From contig OU015497.1 in NCBI GenBank assembly GCA_907164885.2, forward strand, positions 67,946,714 through 68,010,713: 64,000 nt of DNA, read 5' to 3'. Shown one piece after another: positions 12,889 to 26,797 of the stretch. The position numbers and the translations under genes were made by a program. The notes beneath the pieces were generated by a model. It searched no databases. It saw nothing but the letters and a program-made list of their open reading frames with translations, and was not told the origin of the DNA. Every line of letters starts with the position of its first letter. The first letter of the stretch is position 1. Source of the stretch: Dolomedes plantarius. Lineage: Eukaryota > Arthropoda > Arachnida > Araneae > Dolomedidae.

Positions 12889-12901
12889 ATATGCATACAG
12901 G

Positions 12902-13025
<124 letters not shown>

Positions 13026-15380
13026 AGGAGTTAGGATAATTTAAGGGAATTAAAAGGGCGGGTTTCCAGAGAAAACTGGATTAAATCCTTAAAACAGGGA
13101 TTGTGCAGAGAAAAGTAGGAGTTAGATTAATCTATGGATGACAGCACTTATCTATAAAATGTAATATCACAGAATTTATGGCCTTGACGAATTCGCGAAG
13201 AATTGGTGGAGAAGATGACACCGAAGCTATTAATAGAATTTGAGTAGGTGTAAAGTGGCAGCGACGCGGGCTCTTTTGTACTGTGTTAGCTAAAAGAACA
13301 TTGGAGAACATTCAATGCTAGCTAGCACTTTATTTAGATGCGTTGGAAAAACAAAGAATAAGATTAGAGACATGTAGGCTTCCAGGGAGTGAACATACCG
13401 CTTCTTGGCTGCGGGCTAAAATAATTGAACGGAGTAGGTATATTGAATTAATAGAAGTTTAGGCATTATGAGTAATTAGTGAAGCGACAGGATTAATTAT
13501 AGAGCTGAGAATAAACAACATCATATCACATCAATATCACATCAATATCTCAATAAACATATTTTGGAAAAGTTCAATTTAATCCTTTATTTTATTAGTA
13601 CAGACTTCATTTACATTCCGTGACTGGTATCCACCTCTTTTGTCATCTGAAGCTTTCATTTTTATCAGATTATTCAAATACTCCAGATGTTCAGGTTTTA
13701 ATATTTTTCTATAGGATTCTTTAAAATTTTTGCCGGGTTTAAATGAAATTATTACACTTTCTAAAATCCTTTCATTTTTATTAGCATTTTTCTACATTTT
13801 ATTTTATCTTATGAATCTTGTAGCTATATCCCCGAGTTACTGATATCCAAAAAAAGTACGATTCCCCGAGGTAGAGATATATCAAACCAGTTACAAATTC
13901 TTGCATATTTTTTCTTTCTTCCTCTATATTACGAATTTCTGTTAAAGAACAACTCTCTTTATAATGAAGGCGATCTTAGAATTTCAGAGGACCTCCAAGA
14001 TGGATAAAAAGAGTTTAAACTACACCCAGATGAATGTCATTTACATATTTCTCTATTGATTCAAAATTTCTAGAATCATAGCAAAGAAAAAGAAAATTTA
14101 TTTACCATCCTTTGATATGTGTATTATTGACCTATCCATGCGTAGTCTGCTTTAACCTAAAATATATCTGCTTCTTTAGTGGAATGAACAGTGTTTGTGT
14201 TTTATGTTACTATAATATAGATCTGCATTTCAAGAATTTTTTTAACCAATGGGATACATTCAGGGTCTCCTGGAGCAGGGTTTTAAAAGCCAGATCTGGG
14301 TTATCTCGTGAACATATGGGTTTATATTTCTTTTTCCAAAAACCTCAAAATCTAGGTTTTTACTTTGTAAGTTTAAAATTTTTCTAAAATATCAGCATTT
14401 TTTTGCACTGTAAACATTATTAGTTATGTAAATATACTTATGTAATTTAGTTATATAAATATGTAAATTAAATTAATCAATGTGAAATTATACAAGTAGA
14501 ATCGTTTCGGTTTAAACGTTTTATCTCTCTCTCTATTGAAACCCTTCCAGAATTTTGACATTTGTTACGTAATATAAAAGATGGAATGCATGAAATCTTA
14601 TCACACTTCATGATGCATTTGACTATTTTACGTCATTCGTCTGAGAGAGTTTTTTAAAACTGGTAATAGAGTCACAAGAAATCCAGTACATTCTCTTAAC
14701 ATTGAAACTGTAAATGATCGTATGATGGCAGAATAAGTAGATAGATGTCATCAAATTTGTCGATCCTGGATTTCTAAAATGGAACTTCTAACAGAAGGAG
14801 CCTGTTCTACACATCAAAAAACATGCATTGAAACAAAAAAGATCATTAGCAAATTAATTTGGATGTGAATTATGAAACGGATTCAATCTGACGACATTTA
14901 AATAAAACAACTTAAATTTAACTTTAAGAAACCTTTGAAAAAGGGGCGTCTATTATCTTATCTGTATTTTTAAGCATTTTTAATAATAGAAATATGTTTT
15001 TTAAAAATCTGGTTTTCTTTAAGATGCTATCTGGGTTTATTACATTTAATTAGAAAAATCTATCGACTTTTGTTGCATATTTTACACTCGTCACTTTTTG
15101 TCTTACTCATATATATTTTTTTCAGTAGCACAAAAAACGTATTTTTGACAGCATAAGACCCAATTATTCTGAAGAAAGAGAGAGAACAAAATCAAAATGT
15201 AAAATTAAAAAAGGAAAACCGTATCAACAAGATATTTACTGGTCTATGCAGACTACGTACACAATATTGGCAAACACATTTCATAAACAAATAATTTAAG
15301 TCGTAATTTTATATTTTATTCGACGATTAACTAAAGCTTGAAACATCTTTCTCTACTACAAAGGACTAAGTTATAATTTT
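13026..15380. other. No gene; 13030-13550 is less AT-rich, of unknown origin
   Basis: The first 520 bp have more balanced composition (GTGGCAGCGACGCGGGCTC near 13255) and look like part of an unrecognised repeat. I could not read a protein motif. The remainder is AT-rich with no recognised features. Confidence 0.4.
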
Positions 15381-16555
15381 TCTATCACTCAAAACCATCC
15401 ACAGGCTGAACAAAAATCCTGAAGTACCTAATATTAGGGAATTTAGGTCGGTACTGCAAACTCCCAGTTATTGAATTATGCCTTAATGTAACATTAACAA
15501 CATTTAAAATAATTATTTTAAAACATACACATCTAAAATATCCCATTAAAAATTATTTTTTAAATAAATGAATAAAGGCGTTGAACCTAAAATAATTCAT
15601 TCGACTTTTTATTTCCTTGATTTAGAGTATTTGCGGTTTGAAAATATTTGCATTTTAAATATTTTTGAATTATTTGCATTTTTTCTATTATTCAAAACCA
15701 TCAACACACTGCTCTAAAATCATAAAATACTGAATTCTAGGCATTGCAGATCGGTATTGTAAACACTCAGTTATGCATTATGCGTTCATTTACTGTTACA
15801 GACGTTTAAAATAATTATTTAAAAATATACATAGATACTGATCCAAAATTCCCTATTAAAAATTACCTTAAAATAAATGACTGAGGTCGTTGAAGCTAAA
15901 ATCTTCATTTGACATTTTATTTGCATGCCATTGAATATTTGCGTTTTGAATATTTCCATTTTAAATATTTTTGAATTATTTGTATTTTGTCTATCATTCA
16001 AAACCATCAACTCACTGCTCTAAAATCATCAAATACCGAATTCTAGGGATTGCAGGTCGGTTATATAAATGAACAGTTATTGAATTATGCGTTCATTTGG
16101 TGTTACAGACGTTTAAAATAATTATTTGAAAACGTACATAGAAACTGATCCAATATATCCTATTAAAAATTAATTTAAAATACATGACTGAGGACGCTGA
16201 ACCTAAAAACTTCATTCGACATTTCATTTGCATGCCTTTGGATATTTGCGGTTTGAAAATATTTGCATTATAAATATTTTTGAATTATTTGCATTTTTTC
16301 TATCATCCAAAACCATCAACACACTGGTCTAAAATCATAAAATACAGAATACTAGGCATTGCAGATCGATATTGTAAACACTCAGTTATTGAATTATGTG
16401 TTCATTTACTGTTACAGACATTTAAAATAATTATTTAAAAACGTACATAGAAACTGATCCGAAATTTTCTATTAAAAATTACTTTAAAAAAGATGACTGA
16501 GGACGTTGAACCTAAAGCACTTCATTTAACATTTTATTTGCATTTTTCTGAATAC
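15381..16555 (+). repeat. Four-unit tandem array, period about 305 bp
   Basis: Units begin at the motif TCTATCATTCAAAACCATC near 15381, 15684, 15990 and 16299, giving spacings of 303, 306 and 309 bp. Each carries, in order, TAGGCATTGCAGATCGG, GTTACAGACGTTTAAAATAA, AAACTGATCC and TTGAACCTAAA. The first unit is the most diverged, and the last ends near 16555. Confidence 0.9.
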
Positions 16556-17216
16556 TTCTCTTTACCGAAACTGATTTTCTTTAAGTATATTTAAAGACAC
16601 ACTTTTGGATATTTTTGTTTAATTTTTTTCCGTAGTTGGAATTCACATAATTTCTTTTTCGTTTCTTTTTCGGTGCCTGAAGTGAATTTTTCTTTTTCGC
16701 CGAACTTTCAGTTCTGATTTTTTCTTCTTTTATTTTCCCTCCGAGAAAGCTATAAAATCAATGAATACACAAAATGGAAGCGGATAATCAGATTACACTG
16801 CAGTGGCGTTGTAAGGTTTTAAACGAAACAAATTCTGTAAAAAGTTTGAGTTTCTCATATGGGGAATAAAACTGTCCCAGATAAGCAAAATTTGAATAAA
16901 AAATGCATTATTCTACCAAAAATATTGTTAAAAATCCATTCTTTATGTACTTGATCGATTCTTTAATGAATAATACAAACAATTTTATGTATAATAAAAA
17001 TATTTTTTGAATAAAGCATATACAAAATTCGAATAGGCAGACAAAGCAAGATATCACATTGAATTTTTCATGCACTATATCGATTATATGATAAATGTTT
17101 TGGCAGCGTAATACACAAGATAAATTTAAAACCTTATTATGCTTGTGTTAAAAATACCATTACAAAGATAGCTGGTTCTGAAGGGACATCACATCTTTTA
17201 AACGAAAAATGTATGT
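16556..17216. other. AT-rich stretch without recognisable gene
   Basis: No coding motif or repeat boundary was recognised. Confidence 0.5.
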
Positions 17217-17490
17217 TAACAATTTTACTTTTATTAACATCAAAAATACCTGTAGTTACACTGATATAGTTCTTTTTTGGAGATAATTTTTTTTCAAGAG
17301 CACCAGTTGTTGCTTAGAAAAATTGTGTTACTTATATTTAGATTCCTATTTTTAATATTAACAACTTTACTTTTATTAGCATCAAAAATACCTGTAGTTA
17401 CAATCATATAGTCTATTTTTGGAGATAATTTTTTTTTTCAAGAGCAACAATTGTTGCTTAGAAAAATTGTGTTGCTAACATTTAGATTCC
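17217..17490 (+). repeat. Two-unit tandem duplication, about 140 bp
   Basis: 17217-17356 and 17359-17490 share TTTACTTTTATTA, CATCAAAAATACCTGTAGTT, TTTTTGGAGATAATTTTTTT and GTTGCTTAGAAAAATTGTGT in the same order. Confidence 0.85.
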
Positions 17491-17492
17491 TT

Positions 17493-18470
<978 letters not shown>

Positions 18471-18926
18471 CATAGTTGTAACGTATTTAAACATGGACCT
18501 GATTTATTCTGTCAGTTCGGTATTTAATCTTATAATTCAGGTAAATAGAGAAAATCAATAAATACAATATATTTCGTCCTGTGGTACCCACAGGGGTATG
18601 AAGTGAAAGAAATTCGTGAAATGTACTTATTATCTCATTTTTTTATAACTAAGCATTTGTGGAAATGAGGCCTCACATTTCAATTCTAATTTGATTTAAC
18701 GCTAATTGCATTTATATTTAAAACTTTTTTTTTGCGGATACCATATTTTCAAAATTTTATTGTTTATGCATGAGGAAATACAGCCTTGCACGGTCCTTGA
18801 GGAATATTTAAGTTGTAGGAAGTTTATATTCTAATGAACCTCCCTAAATTGACAAGCACATACAGATAGAAAGATGTTTTAAGATGATATTTTGATGAAG
18901 ACTTATCATTTATTACCCCCTCTCTA

Positions 18927-18974
<48 letters not shown>

Positions 18975-19536
18975 CCACAAGCTAAACACGTGATACTCAA
19001 CTTATTCCGGTAGTCTCAAGAACATGAGGCCGGAAAAGATAACGTAACTTCAAACCATCGATTAATTCAATACTATACTCTGTGAAAAAATGGAAGGAAT
19101 AAACAAGGCAAGAAACGTTGCGATAGGTGATGGAACACTTCTAAAAAAGATCCCGCAATTGTTAAGAACAAAAATGTGGTTGTTTGAAGGACGTAATTTA
19201 CAAAACTAGTTAAAAATTATTGCCAAGAACTGTATTTATTGATTAAAAGAGAATAATTGCGAATTTTTGATGTAGTATATGAAAAAATAATTGTAATTTA
19301 AAAGGTTTCGGGACTTTTGGGCCATTGTCTACTCTTATCTCTTTATAATTCCATAAAGGTTAGTGTCATATTGGAATTGAATAACTTAAAACGCATATTT
19401 ATGCTAGCTATTGAACACTTAAGAATCACTTCAGTATGATATTGCGTCAATACCTTTGGAATTCCCCTGAAGTTACTCTTCAGATTTGTTGATACAAAAT
19501 GTAATGGCTAGCATCATATTGCAACTGAGTGCCGAT
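18471..19536. other. No gene; contains a (TA)n at 18931-18971
   Basis: AT-rich sequence with one 40-bp TA tract. No coding or element motif was recognised. Confidence 0.5.
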
Positions 19537-19740
19537 GCCGTCCACGTGGTATAGTGGTTACCGTCGTGAGCTTTCCACACAGTGGTCTTGGCTTCAAATC
19601 CCGAGTAAGGCTTGATTCTTATCGCTTTGGCTCCTCATAGGGAGCAATTCTGGCTCACGTATGTTGTCCTATGATAAAGGAGCCAGCAAGACTTCGCGGT
19701 GAATATCAAAACGCTAATATATCACGGCAAGTGTCTTCGA
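19537..19740 (+). mobile_element. tRNA-derived SINE
   Basis: A tRNA-like head holds an A-box-like GTGGTATAGTGGTTACCG and a B-box-like GGCTTCAAATCCC about 45 bp later, the spacing of an internal RNA polymerase III promoter. The body to about 19740 is unrelated to tRNA. The head would not fold as a good tRNA through its acceptor stem, so I call it a SINE and not a tRNA gene. Confidence 0.65.
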
Positions 19741-19799
19741 ATTAGGAAAAAATTGTAATTGAGTTCCATACTTTCTTTTTCTTTATCAGACGAACTGAT

Positions 19800-20060
19800 T
19801 TATTAAAAGAGAATGAATTAGGTATGTGAGAGTGTTAAGTACCAACCTATTCCCCAGATGACAGCACTGTATAGTAAATATGCAAAATCTAAGTGTTTTC
19901 TTTAATTTTCGCCTCAAGGGGTAGTGAGCTGTCGCACAAGCCGTGAGCGAGTAGATGTATAAGCAGTGTGTGTGTGCGGTGACTCATCGGTGAGATTGTG
20001 AATAAAATGTGATGCTATACTAGCAATGGTCCGTCGTGTTTAATGAGTTATATTACCTTA
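19800..20060 (+). other. Possible LTR or 3'-UTR-like fragment
   Basis: A less AT-rich block starts GTGAGAGTGTTAAGTACC and contains GTGTGTGTGCGGTG and an AATAAA signal at about 20001. It resembles an LTR fragment but I found no second LTR or primer-binding site. Confidence 0.25.
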
Positions 20061-20224
20061 ATATTCTAAAAAGAGAGAGAGAGATGAAAAAACACATTGT
20101 TATCTTTATGAGTAAAACAGAGCAAAGTCAATTTCAACCACTGACTTCTGTTTGCACGTGCCTACTGCTCGGGAAAGAAGAAAAAAAATTCAATACAGCC
20201 AAACTAAGTGAGCTCGGTTTATAA

Positions 20225-20872
20225 CTATTCGTAATCTGTTCTAACTAATATATTCTAAATACCGTGAAATTAGTCACGCCCTGCAGATAATGAGAGAAAT
20301 TATTATTTAGGTTATACAATGAATTACTCATTTGTTTATCACAGTTTTTCTTTTGTTATATAAAACTATGACTGTTATCTTTAGTCACGGCTAATCGTTT
20401 ATTCACAGTATATTGATTTGTCTTAGCCTCAGATCAACATCCCACAATAATTCATTAGGTTAATTAAACTAGTTTTCTTTCTTCGTATCCTACTGATAGA
20501 CCATTATATATTGATTAATTAGCGATATTAACCATACTTTGTTAGTGTTGCAAATATGGGTTAACATATAACGTGTTCGGAAATTACGAGAAACGTCAAC
20601 CTCGAAGTTATGGTAACGCACGAAACAAACGTACGCTAATATTAAAATATAATTTCCCTACAGTTGATGATATTAATCTGAAATTGTTTTACGCTGTGTA
20701 TTATTTACTCCTGACTAAGTAAATCATATTTAAATTTATTCTTTATATAATGTATTATATCTATTAACGGCAAACCGACTAATGACGTATCCGATCATGA
20801 TTGGTTGGTGAGTGGCCGTTTCCATCCTATTATTTTCTTTATTTATATATAATATGTACTATTATATATGAA
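20225..20872. other. AT-rich stretch without recognisable gene
   Basis: Nothing recognised. Confidence 0.5.
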
Positions 20873-20874
20873 GG

Positions 20875-21150
20875 GCCCGAGGTAGCAAAGTGGCAGCGCA
20901 TCGGCTTTCAGTGCTTAGGGTGTTTGGATCAAATCCGGACAAGTGACGTTAAATACCTTCGTGTCTAGGACGAATATAGGCACGTTAAATCCGTACACCG
21001 GAAAGTCCTTCTTTGTGGTCATAAAACAATGGGAGAGGGTACGATCACCCGTTCGATGTCAATGCTGGGGGTGCTCGGTCAAAATTGAGATGGCACCTGG
21101 CCATCTCAATCGAGATGACTCCGACCTTGTAGTGCCATTATAAACTTGAT
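20875..21150 (+). mobile_element. tRNA-derived SINE, second type
   Basis: The head reads GGTAGCAAAGTGGCAGCGC (A-box-like) and then TTTGGATCAAATCCGG (B-box-like) about 50 bp on. The following 200 bp are less AT-rich than their surroundings and contain an inverted pair GATGGCACCTGGCCATC. The body is unrelated to the SINE at 19537. Confidence 0.65.
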
Positions 21151-21310
21151 CCGCACCCCTCAGCCCGAAATGAAACTTCAAATTTATGATCTCTAGATGG
21201 CGCTGCAATGCACTCTTTCCCTACGTAAGAACTTTTGTTTTGGGAGAGTAAGCGAGTAAACGAGAGTGGGATGAGCTATGGAGCTCCACGTTTTGAATCC
21301 AAGGTTATAA

Positions 21311-21480
21311 TACAGGGTGTCCGGACAAAATGTATCCAAAAGTTATTATTTATTTTTACGGAACTACCTATTAGAATTAAAAAATCATTTATTTAAATAG
21401 AAAGAACATCTCACCAAGTTTTAATATTAATCAAAGATTTCGATCATAGTATCATAGATTTCGATGTGTGCACCTTTTGT
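21311..21480 (+). mobile_element. Truncated DNA transposon end
   Basis: TACAGGGTGTCCGGACAAAA is a typical Tc1/mariner-like terminus. No inverted partner occurs nearby, so this is an end fragment. Confidence 0.45.
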
Positions 21481-21504
21481 ACCACAACTAACGTCTAAAT
21501 GGCA

Positions 21505-21570
21505 ATTCTAGATCGGAATTCTAGATCGGATTCTAGATCGGATTCTAGATCGTCAATTCTAGATCGGATA
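21505..21570 (+). repeat. Short minisatellite, TTCTAGATCGGA units
   Basis: Five copies of TTCTAGATCGG(A) with 13-16-base spacing. Confidence 0.85.
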
Positions 21571-21635
21571 GTATATTTGTCACAGCCGGCTACTCTATAT
21601 GGACCTGTTCTAGAATACTTCTGGCCACGAGACAT

Positions 21636-21638
21636 TAG

Positions 21639-21668
<30 letters not shown>
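21636..21668 (+). repeat. (AAC)n tract, possible LINE tail
   Basis: About ten AAC units following CCACGAGACATTAGAA. Similar CAACAACAA-type tails end LINE copies in arthropods; compare 51768-51820. No coding part was recognised. Confidence 0.6.
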
Positions 21669-21669
<1 letters not shown>

Positions 21670-21699
21670 TATACAATATGTACGTTGTGGTCTTACTAG

Positions 21700-22535
21700 G
21701 TTAGATGTCATGTCAAATGTTTTTCTTTAAGGTAATATTTTCCTATGTACAATGCCTAAATTATAGTAAATAAACTATTTTATATCATGCATGATATTAG
21801 TCTTATTTTATCTTCATATTAAGCTATACAGGACTGTGCTTTGAACAAGAAGAAATACTGGATTACGAGTCGTTACATAATAGACTCAATAGTTAGAATA
21901 TCAATTAATTTCCGAATAGTGTTGAACTTATATTAATTATTAATTAAAATGAAGATTCCTTAATTATGTAAAATGAATTATATTTTTCATTGCAAAAAAT
22001 ATTTATCGTCTTTAAAAAAAACTACAATATCAGCAACATTCTCTAGTATAATTTCTAATTCAGTGGTGTTGTGTAACGCAGAAGCTATGTAAAATAAATC
22101 TTTTTTTTTTATAAGAAATTAAATGTACAATTCTTTTTCTGCAAATAAGTTAGAAAAACGCTCAATCTACTTTACAAAAAAAAAGTTTTTTTTCTATGAG
22201 TTTATCGACTTTTTTTTGGTAGTCGAGTTCACGTAATTTAGATCTCTTCTCTTCTTTTTTTGAATGCAACAATCTCCCCCCTCCCCCATTTTGTGTTTTT
22301 TACCGCTTTCTTTTCTATTTATGCAGTAGCCATTTCTGTCAAAAGAATGCGATAAAATCTGCAAACTGACTAGGGCCTTAAAATTCGAGTTTAAAACATA
22401 GCAGTGTTAAAATCGAAAGTAATAAAATTTCTTATTTTGGGAAATAAGACTGGCTGTTTTAGTGTAAAGAAAAAAAATTGAAAAATAATGAAATCTTTAA
22501 CAATTTTTTCTTGATCAGGACTGAAATTCAAAATT

Positions 22536-22541
<6 letters not shown>
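21700..22541. other. AT-rich stretch without recognisable gene
   Basis: Nothing recognised beyond homopolymer runs of A and T. Confidence 0.5.
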
Positions 22542-22614
<73 letters not shown>

Positions 22615-22637
22615 TAGATAGATAGATAGATAGATAT
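22542..22637. repeat. (TA)n-(GATA)n microsatellite
   Basis: About 70 bp of TA grading into six GATA units. Confidence 0.95.
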
Positions 22638-23461
22638 AACGAATAAACAAGTGTGGAACCTTTATATGACTGTCTGTATAAATGTTAGCCATTGGAGTCA
22701 TCAAGTTTTTGCACACTAGGATAAAGAGAATTCTATTGGCAGAAATTTCAAAATAGTAACGTTGTTGAAATGTTACTTTCGGTGGTACAATATAATTTTA
22801 AAATGAATATTGAAAATATTAAAAATATTAATATGAAATATGGGGTATGCATTAACGAAAATGAGATAATGTTTTAATCTCTTTATGAACAGGTTTAAAA
22901 AAAATGTAATCAATTCTCTAACTAGCATAACACAAAAAATAACCTTAAAATAATACATATACGCCGGGACAGCACCTTCAGTTTTTCCCAGTCGCTTGGA
23001 TTCTTATTCGATTGAAATGCAGTTGTTCATATCCAACAAAAAAAAAGAGAATAAAATAAAGTTTGGAAAAATGTACAGCCACGAGATAAGCTGCAAAATG
23101 AAATTAACATTTCGTGTTAAAAAAAAAGAATTTCTGCTTTTATTCCCATTAAATACTAATTAAAGAGCGTGAAAATATTGCTAATTGCATTTTATTTTAG
23201 TTTAGCGAAAGGAGAAAAATAATTTATAGCTCCATAAAAAAAGAATATTCGCTATGCAAACCAATGGATAAATAAAAAAACTTTAAAAATAATATGCAGA
23301 CTTACTGAACAAATCAAACTCTTGCATTTTTTGAATTACAAACGTGATTATTATTGAAGTATTAGTTTAGACTCTATGAATTTTATTATTATATGTAGAA
23401 CTTAAAAAGTGAACTTTTTAGTCTTTTTTGAAACCGAATATAACAGATAACTTGCTAAATA
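22638..23461. other. AT-rich stretch without recognisable gene
   Basis: Nothing recognised. Confidence 0.5.
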
Positions 23462-23821
23462 CAGGGTGTTTGTAAATTATGTACCGTAAACACAACATAA
23501 GAGGAGTGATAGTACTCATGAAGACGAACAACATTTACAAATTAACCTAAGGCCGCATTCCTCTCATTGTGTCAGAAAAGCAAGAAATTCAGTGTCCAAG
23601 TTGAACTTTCTTCCCTGGGAAAAATTGAGAATTAACCTAATCATATGTTGCACCATTCAGATCACAGAAAGAATCAGAGTAGATGCTAAAAACATTCAGG
23701 TAGTCTTTTCAACGAAACTACCGCGTGTTATTAACGTAGCACTACTTATCGTCTCTTACCTCTTTTGTATGTATATATGCATTTATGTGTTATGTATATA
23801 TGTACCTATGTATATATATAT

Positions 23822-24233
23822 AAATAATCCAACAGATATAGATAAAAAACAAACATAAATCAAGCACTCTGGGCATCCACGCACCAACGGCAAGATTCTG
23901 TATAAGTGCCGGAACTGAACCATAAAACAACAGAGGTAACGACAGGTCTCGTCATCAGGGAGCCTAACCATGTCAATTACCTCAAGGGGAACTTTCTGAA
24001 TAGGATGCAGGTAAGACCAAAAGACATCCCAAGGCCCCGAGTCCCCCAAAGAAGCAATTAGTCAAGAAGAAAATGAAAAGACAAACACAACTTACAGTAT
24101 GGGCTCAACGCACCATTTCCGGCACTTATACAGAATCTTGCCGTTGGTGCGTGGATGCCCAGAGTGCTTGATTTCTCTTTGTTTTTTGTGTATTTTAGTA
24201 TAATTTTTTTTATCTATATCTGTTGGATTATTT
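23822..24233. repeat. Foldback inverted repeat, arms about 93 and 117 bp
   Basis: 23822-23914 is inverted at 24117-24233. Both hold AATCCAACAGATATAGATAA, AATCAAGCACTCTGGGCATC and GATTCTGTATAAGTGCCGGA almost unchanged. The right arm has a 24-bp extra segment. The 200-bp spacer has no recognised function. Confidence 0.9.
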
Positions 24234-24381
24234 ATTTGTTTTTTTTTTCATTATGGGGATATGAAGCTTCTGCGCTATCCTTTATTTAAAATGTTTTCTT
24301 TGCAGGATAAGTTTTATGTTATAGTGATTTAGCAGTCTATGCTTGAATTTTAATTTTGTTTATTTCTAATGTTTACTTTTT

Positions 24382-24503
<122 letters not shown>

Positions 24504-24639
24504 ATTTTGACGCCTTTTTTATACTTTTCTGTTTAGCTGTATACTGATTGCCCAATCGATACAGACTGGGTTTGGCTCTCTGCCAAAATTATAATTCGTG
24601 ACACAGGACATCTGAAATTTTGATTTCCACAGGACGTTA

Positions 24640-24800
24640 TGGAGGAAAGTAATCCTACGTTAAATTGGCGTCTAAGGATGTTGTTGCTGAGTTGACACCG
24701 ACGAATGAAAGACTGGCGGACCCTCCAGTACACTTCTGGAGTCGTGTTAATGTTGTCCGCTGCAACGATGATTCTGACGATGTTTTCTGAAGTTTTTAAT
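24640..24800 (-). pseudogene. Tc1/mariner-like transposase C-terminal piece
   Basis: Minus-strand frame 24925-24533 includes NTTPEVYWRVRQSFIRRCQ, which resembles the C-terminal helix (RVxxxFIRRxxLC) of mariner-type transposases found after the catalytic domain. Catalytic motifs are not present. It lies inside the inverted ends of the same element, in the expected position near one end. The call rests on this one short motif. Confidence 0.45.
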
Positions 24801-25073
24801 GAAGTGTTCCAGATATATGCTGAAAATCTATGCTGGTGTTTATGAGAGGTTCTAGCGTGGTTTTTCTCGAATATGAATAGGTGTTTGCAACTTATGATTT
24901 GGTTCATTCTCATCTTTTTTTCCACTCACGAAAGTTCAAGTTGGACACTGAACTTTACTCTTTACTGACACACTGAGTGGAATACGGACCTAGGTTGCAT
25001 CGTAAATGTATTTCGTCTTCATAAATACTATCTCCTCTCTTGTTTTGTCTCCATAATTTATGAACACCCTGTA

Positions 25074-26797
25074 TAATAAATGAACATGTTAAGCTTAGCA
25101 AGATACGCCTTTAGCATTTGCTTATACATAGTTTTTAGTTTCATGGCCATAGAGATATTTATAATACTGCTTAAATTTACGTATTTGTTTACACCATAAG
25201 TTTTGCTACAATTATTATAATGCTTATCAAATTTCCATGAATTGAAACTATGTAAATTAGTAAATATTCTGTAAATGGGTTTTCCTCCTAACAGTATATA
25301 TAAATTTTGATAAGTACTTATTTCTTATGCATATGGTTTACTATTTTCACTATCCATTAGCGAGATATATTTTTTATATTATACATGCATACACAAATCA
25401 TATTTGCGTAATCAACTTTAAGAAATGCGTGGTAAGATCAAAACTATTATATGTAAAATATTTTCGTATTAATATTTAAAATTTTGTAATCGAAATTAAA
25501 GATTTCACAGAAGCTTTCAAGAATATATATTAATATATTTATAAAGAATACATGAGATTTACAGAGAATAAGCATTAAAATAATTAATATTTTAAATCAA
25601 CATAAATTTGAATTTACATGCACTGCAGATAAAACAAGAAAGGATATGTTTGCTCTCTGCAAATAAATGACTTATTATACTTAAATTAGCCTTTTATTAA
25701 AATAAAATAGAATAGATGAAGTACACAAGTACATTATATTTCCTTAACACATAACTGACCGTCAATTTTATTGACCGGCCACGCTCATTAGCTTTCCCAC
25801 TAAACACTAGTTAACGCAAGTTAGCTTTCAGTTTAACACAAGTTAAGAAGTTACTCGTCTTTTACGTTTGTGCATGAGAACACGAGTTCACTCGTATCCG
25901 GTCAACAATGATTTAAGTGCCTTAAATAGTAATTATAGTGAATTTGTGTACAATTGTACTTTTGTAAATGTAATTTTTGTTTGTTACTTGGGTACAATTT
26001 ATTCCTTACTAATATTAGAAAAGTTTGATAGATTCTGAATATCCTAAACTAAGATTTGTTTCAATTCACAATAAATGCTTTCAAATGTTAATTTTATATA
26101 ATACATGTTTTCTTTTTTCTTTTTCAACTTAAGTACAAATGGAAGTGAAAGAGTATAATAACTTATTGAAACAAATATCTTATCATTATGATTTTGAATT
26201 AGTTTACTTTCCGTATTTTTCAATATTCTATGCGTCTTAAAAAGTAGGATTGCTGAAAATAACCATTTTTAAACTGTCGACACTCATAAATTTCTTTTTT
26301 ATCAAGTTATTTAGGGTTTAATCAATCGAATTTTAGCGCATGTAATCTACCCTGAAAAGAATTTTAATAATTTTGACATATCTGCATTTTTATACTCGAA
26401 ATTTTTATGTGAATATCTCTAATATGTAGTATATGATTCTCTGTAGCTCAGCGTTATCGTCTTCTAACAGGTAATATTTTAATTCTATTTAGCCAAGATT
26501 TCGCGTATTAGATAAAGTTCGTAAATTGTAGTTTGTAGAGATGTTTGTTGTTTTTGGTGTATTTTGTGTGTTTATAATATTTTTATTGTAATATTTCTTG
26601 CGATATTCTGCAAACTACAGAGGTGTCATACGTGTAATGGAAGTCACTTCTTGTTACACGATGCTTGTAAATTTTTTTTTACGCAATTGTACGTAATCTG
26701 GTGACTACCCTTCTTACTTATAGTACAAGGATTAGCACTGTATAGCGCAGAGACATGCTTGTTACGTCCAACGCGAGGCTATGATAACTGATATATA
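25074..26797. other. AT-rich stretch without recognisable gene
   Basis: No motif was recognised. 25745-25920 is slightly less AT-rich but has no open frame. Confidence 0.5.

Larger units (their letters stand above)
8801..12896 (-). mobile_element. hAT-like DNA transposon with very long inverted repeats
   Basis: The element spans 8809-12888 (4,080 bp). It starts TAGGGTGGTTCGAAAAAAT and ends with the inverse, GAACCACCCTA. It is flanked by ATGTGCAT (8801-8808) and ATATGCAT (12889-12896), an 8-bp duplication with one mismatch. Ends of the TAGGG/CAGGG type and 8-bp duplications are hallmarks of the hAT superfamily. The inverted repeats extend inward for about 260 bp, far longer than the usual 10-30 bp of hAT. 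The minus strand carries a transposase pseudogene, and a Helitron sits inside it at 10327-11027, so the element before that insertion was about 3.4 kb. A second, shorter element with the same end motif lies at 46882-47921. Confidence 0.85.

Noticed and set aside
26443..26480. tRNA-like CTCTGTAGCTCAGCG
   Set aside because: It resembles an A-box, but no B-box follows at the right distance and no cloverleaf can be drawn.
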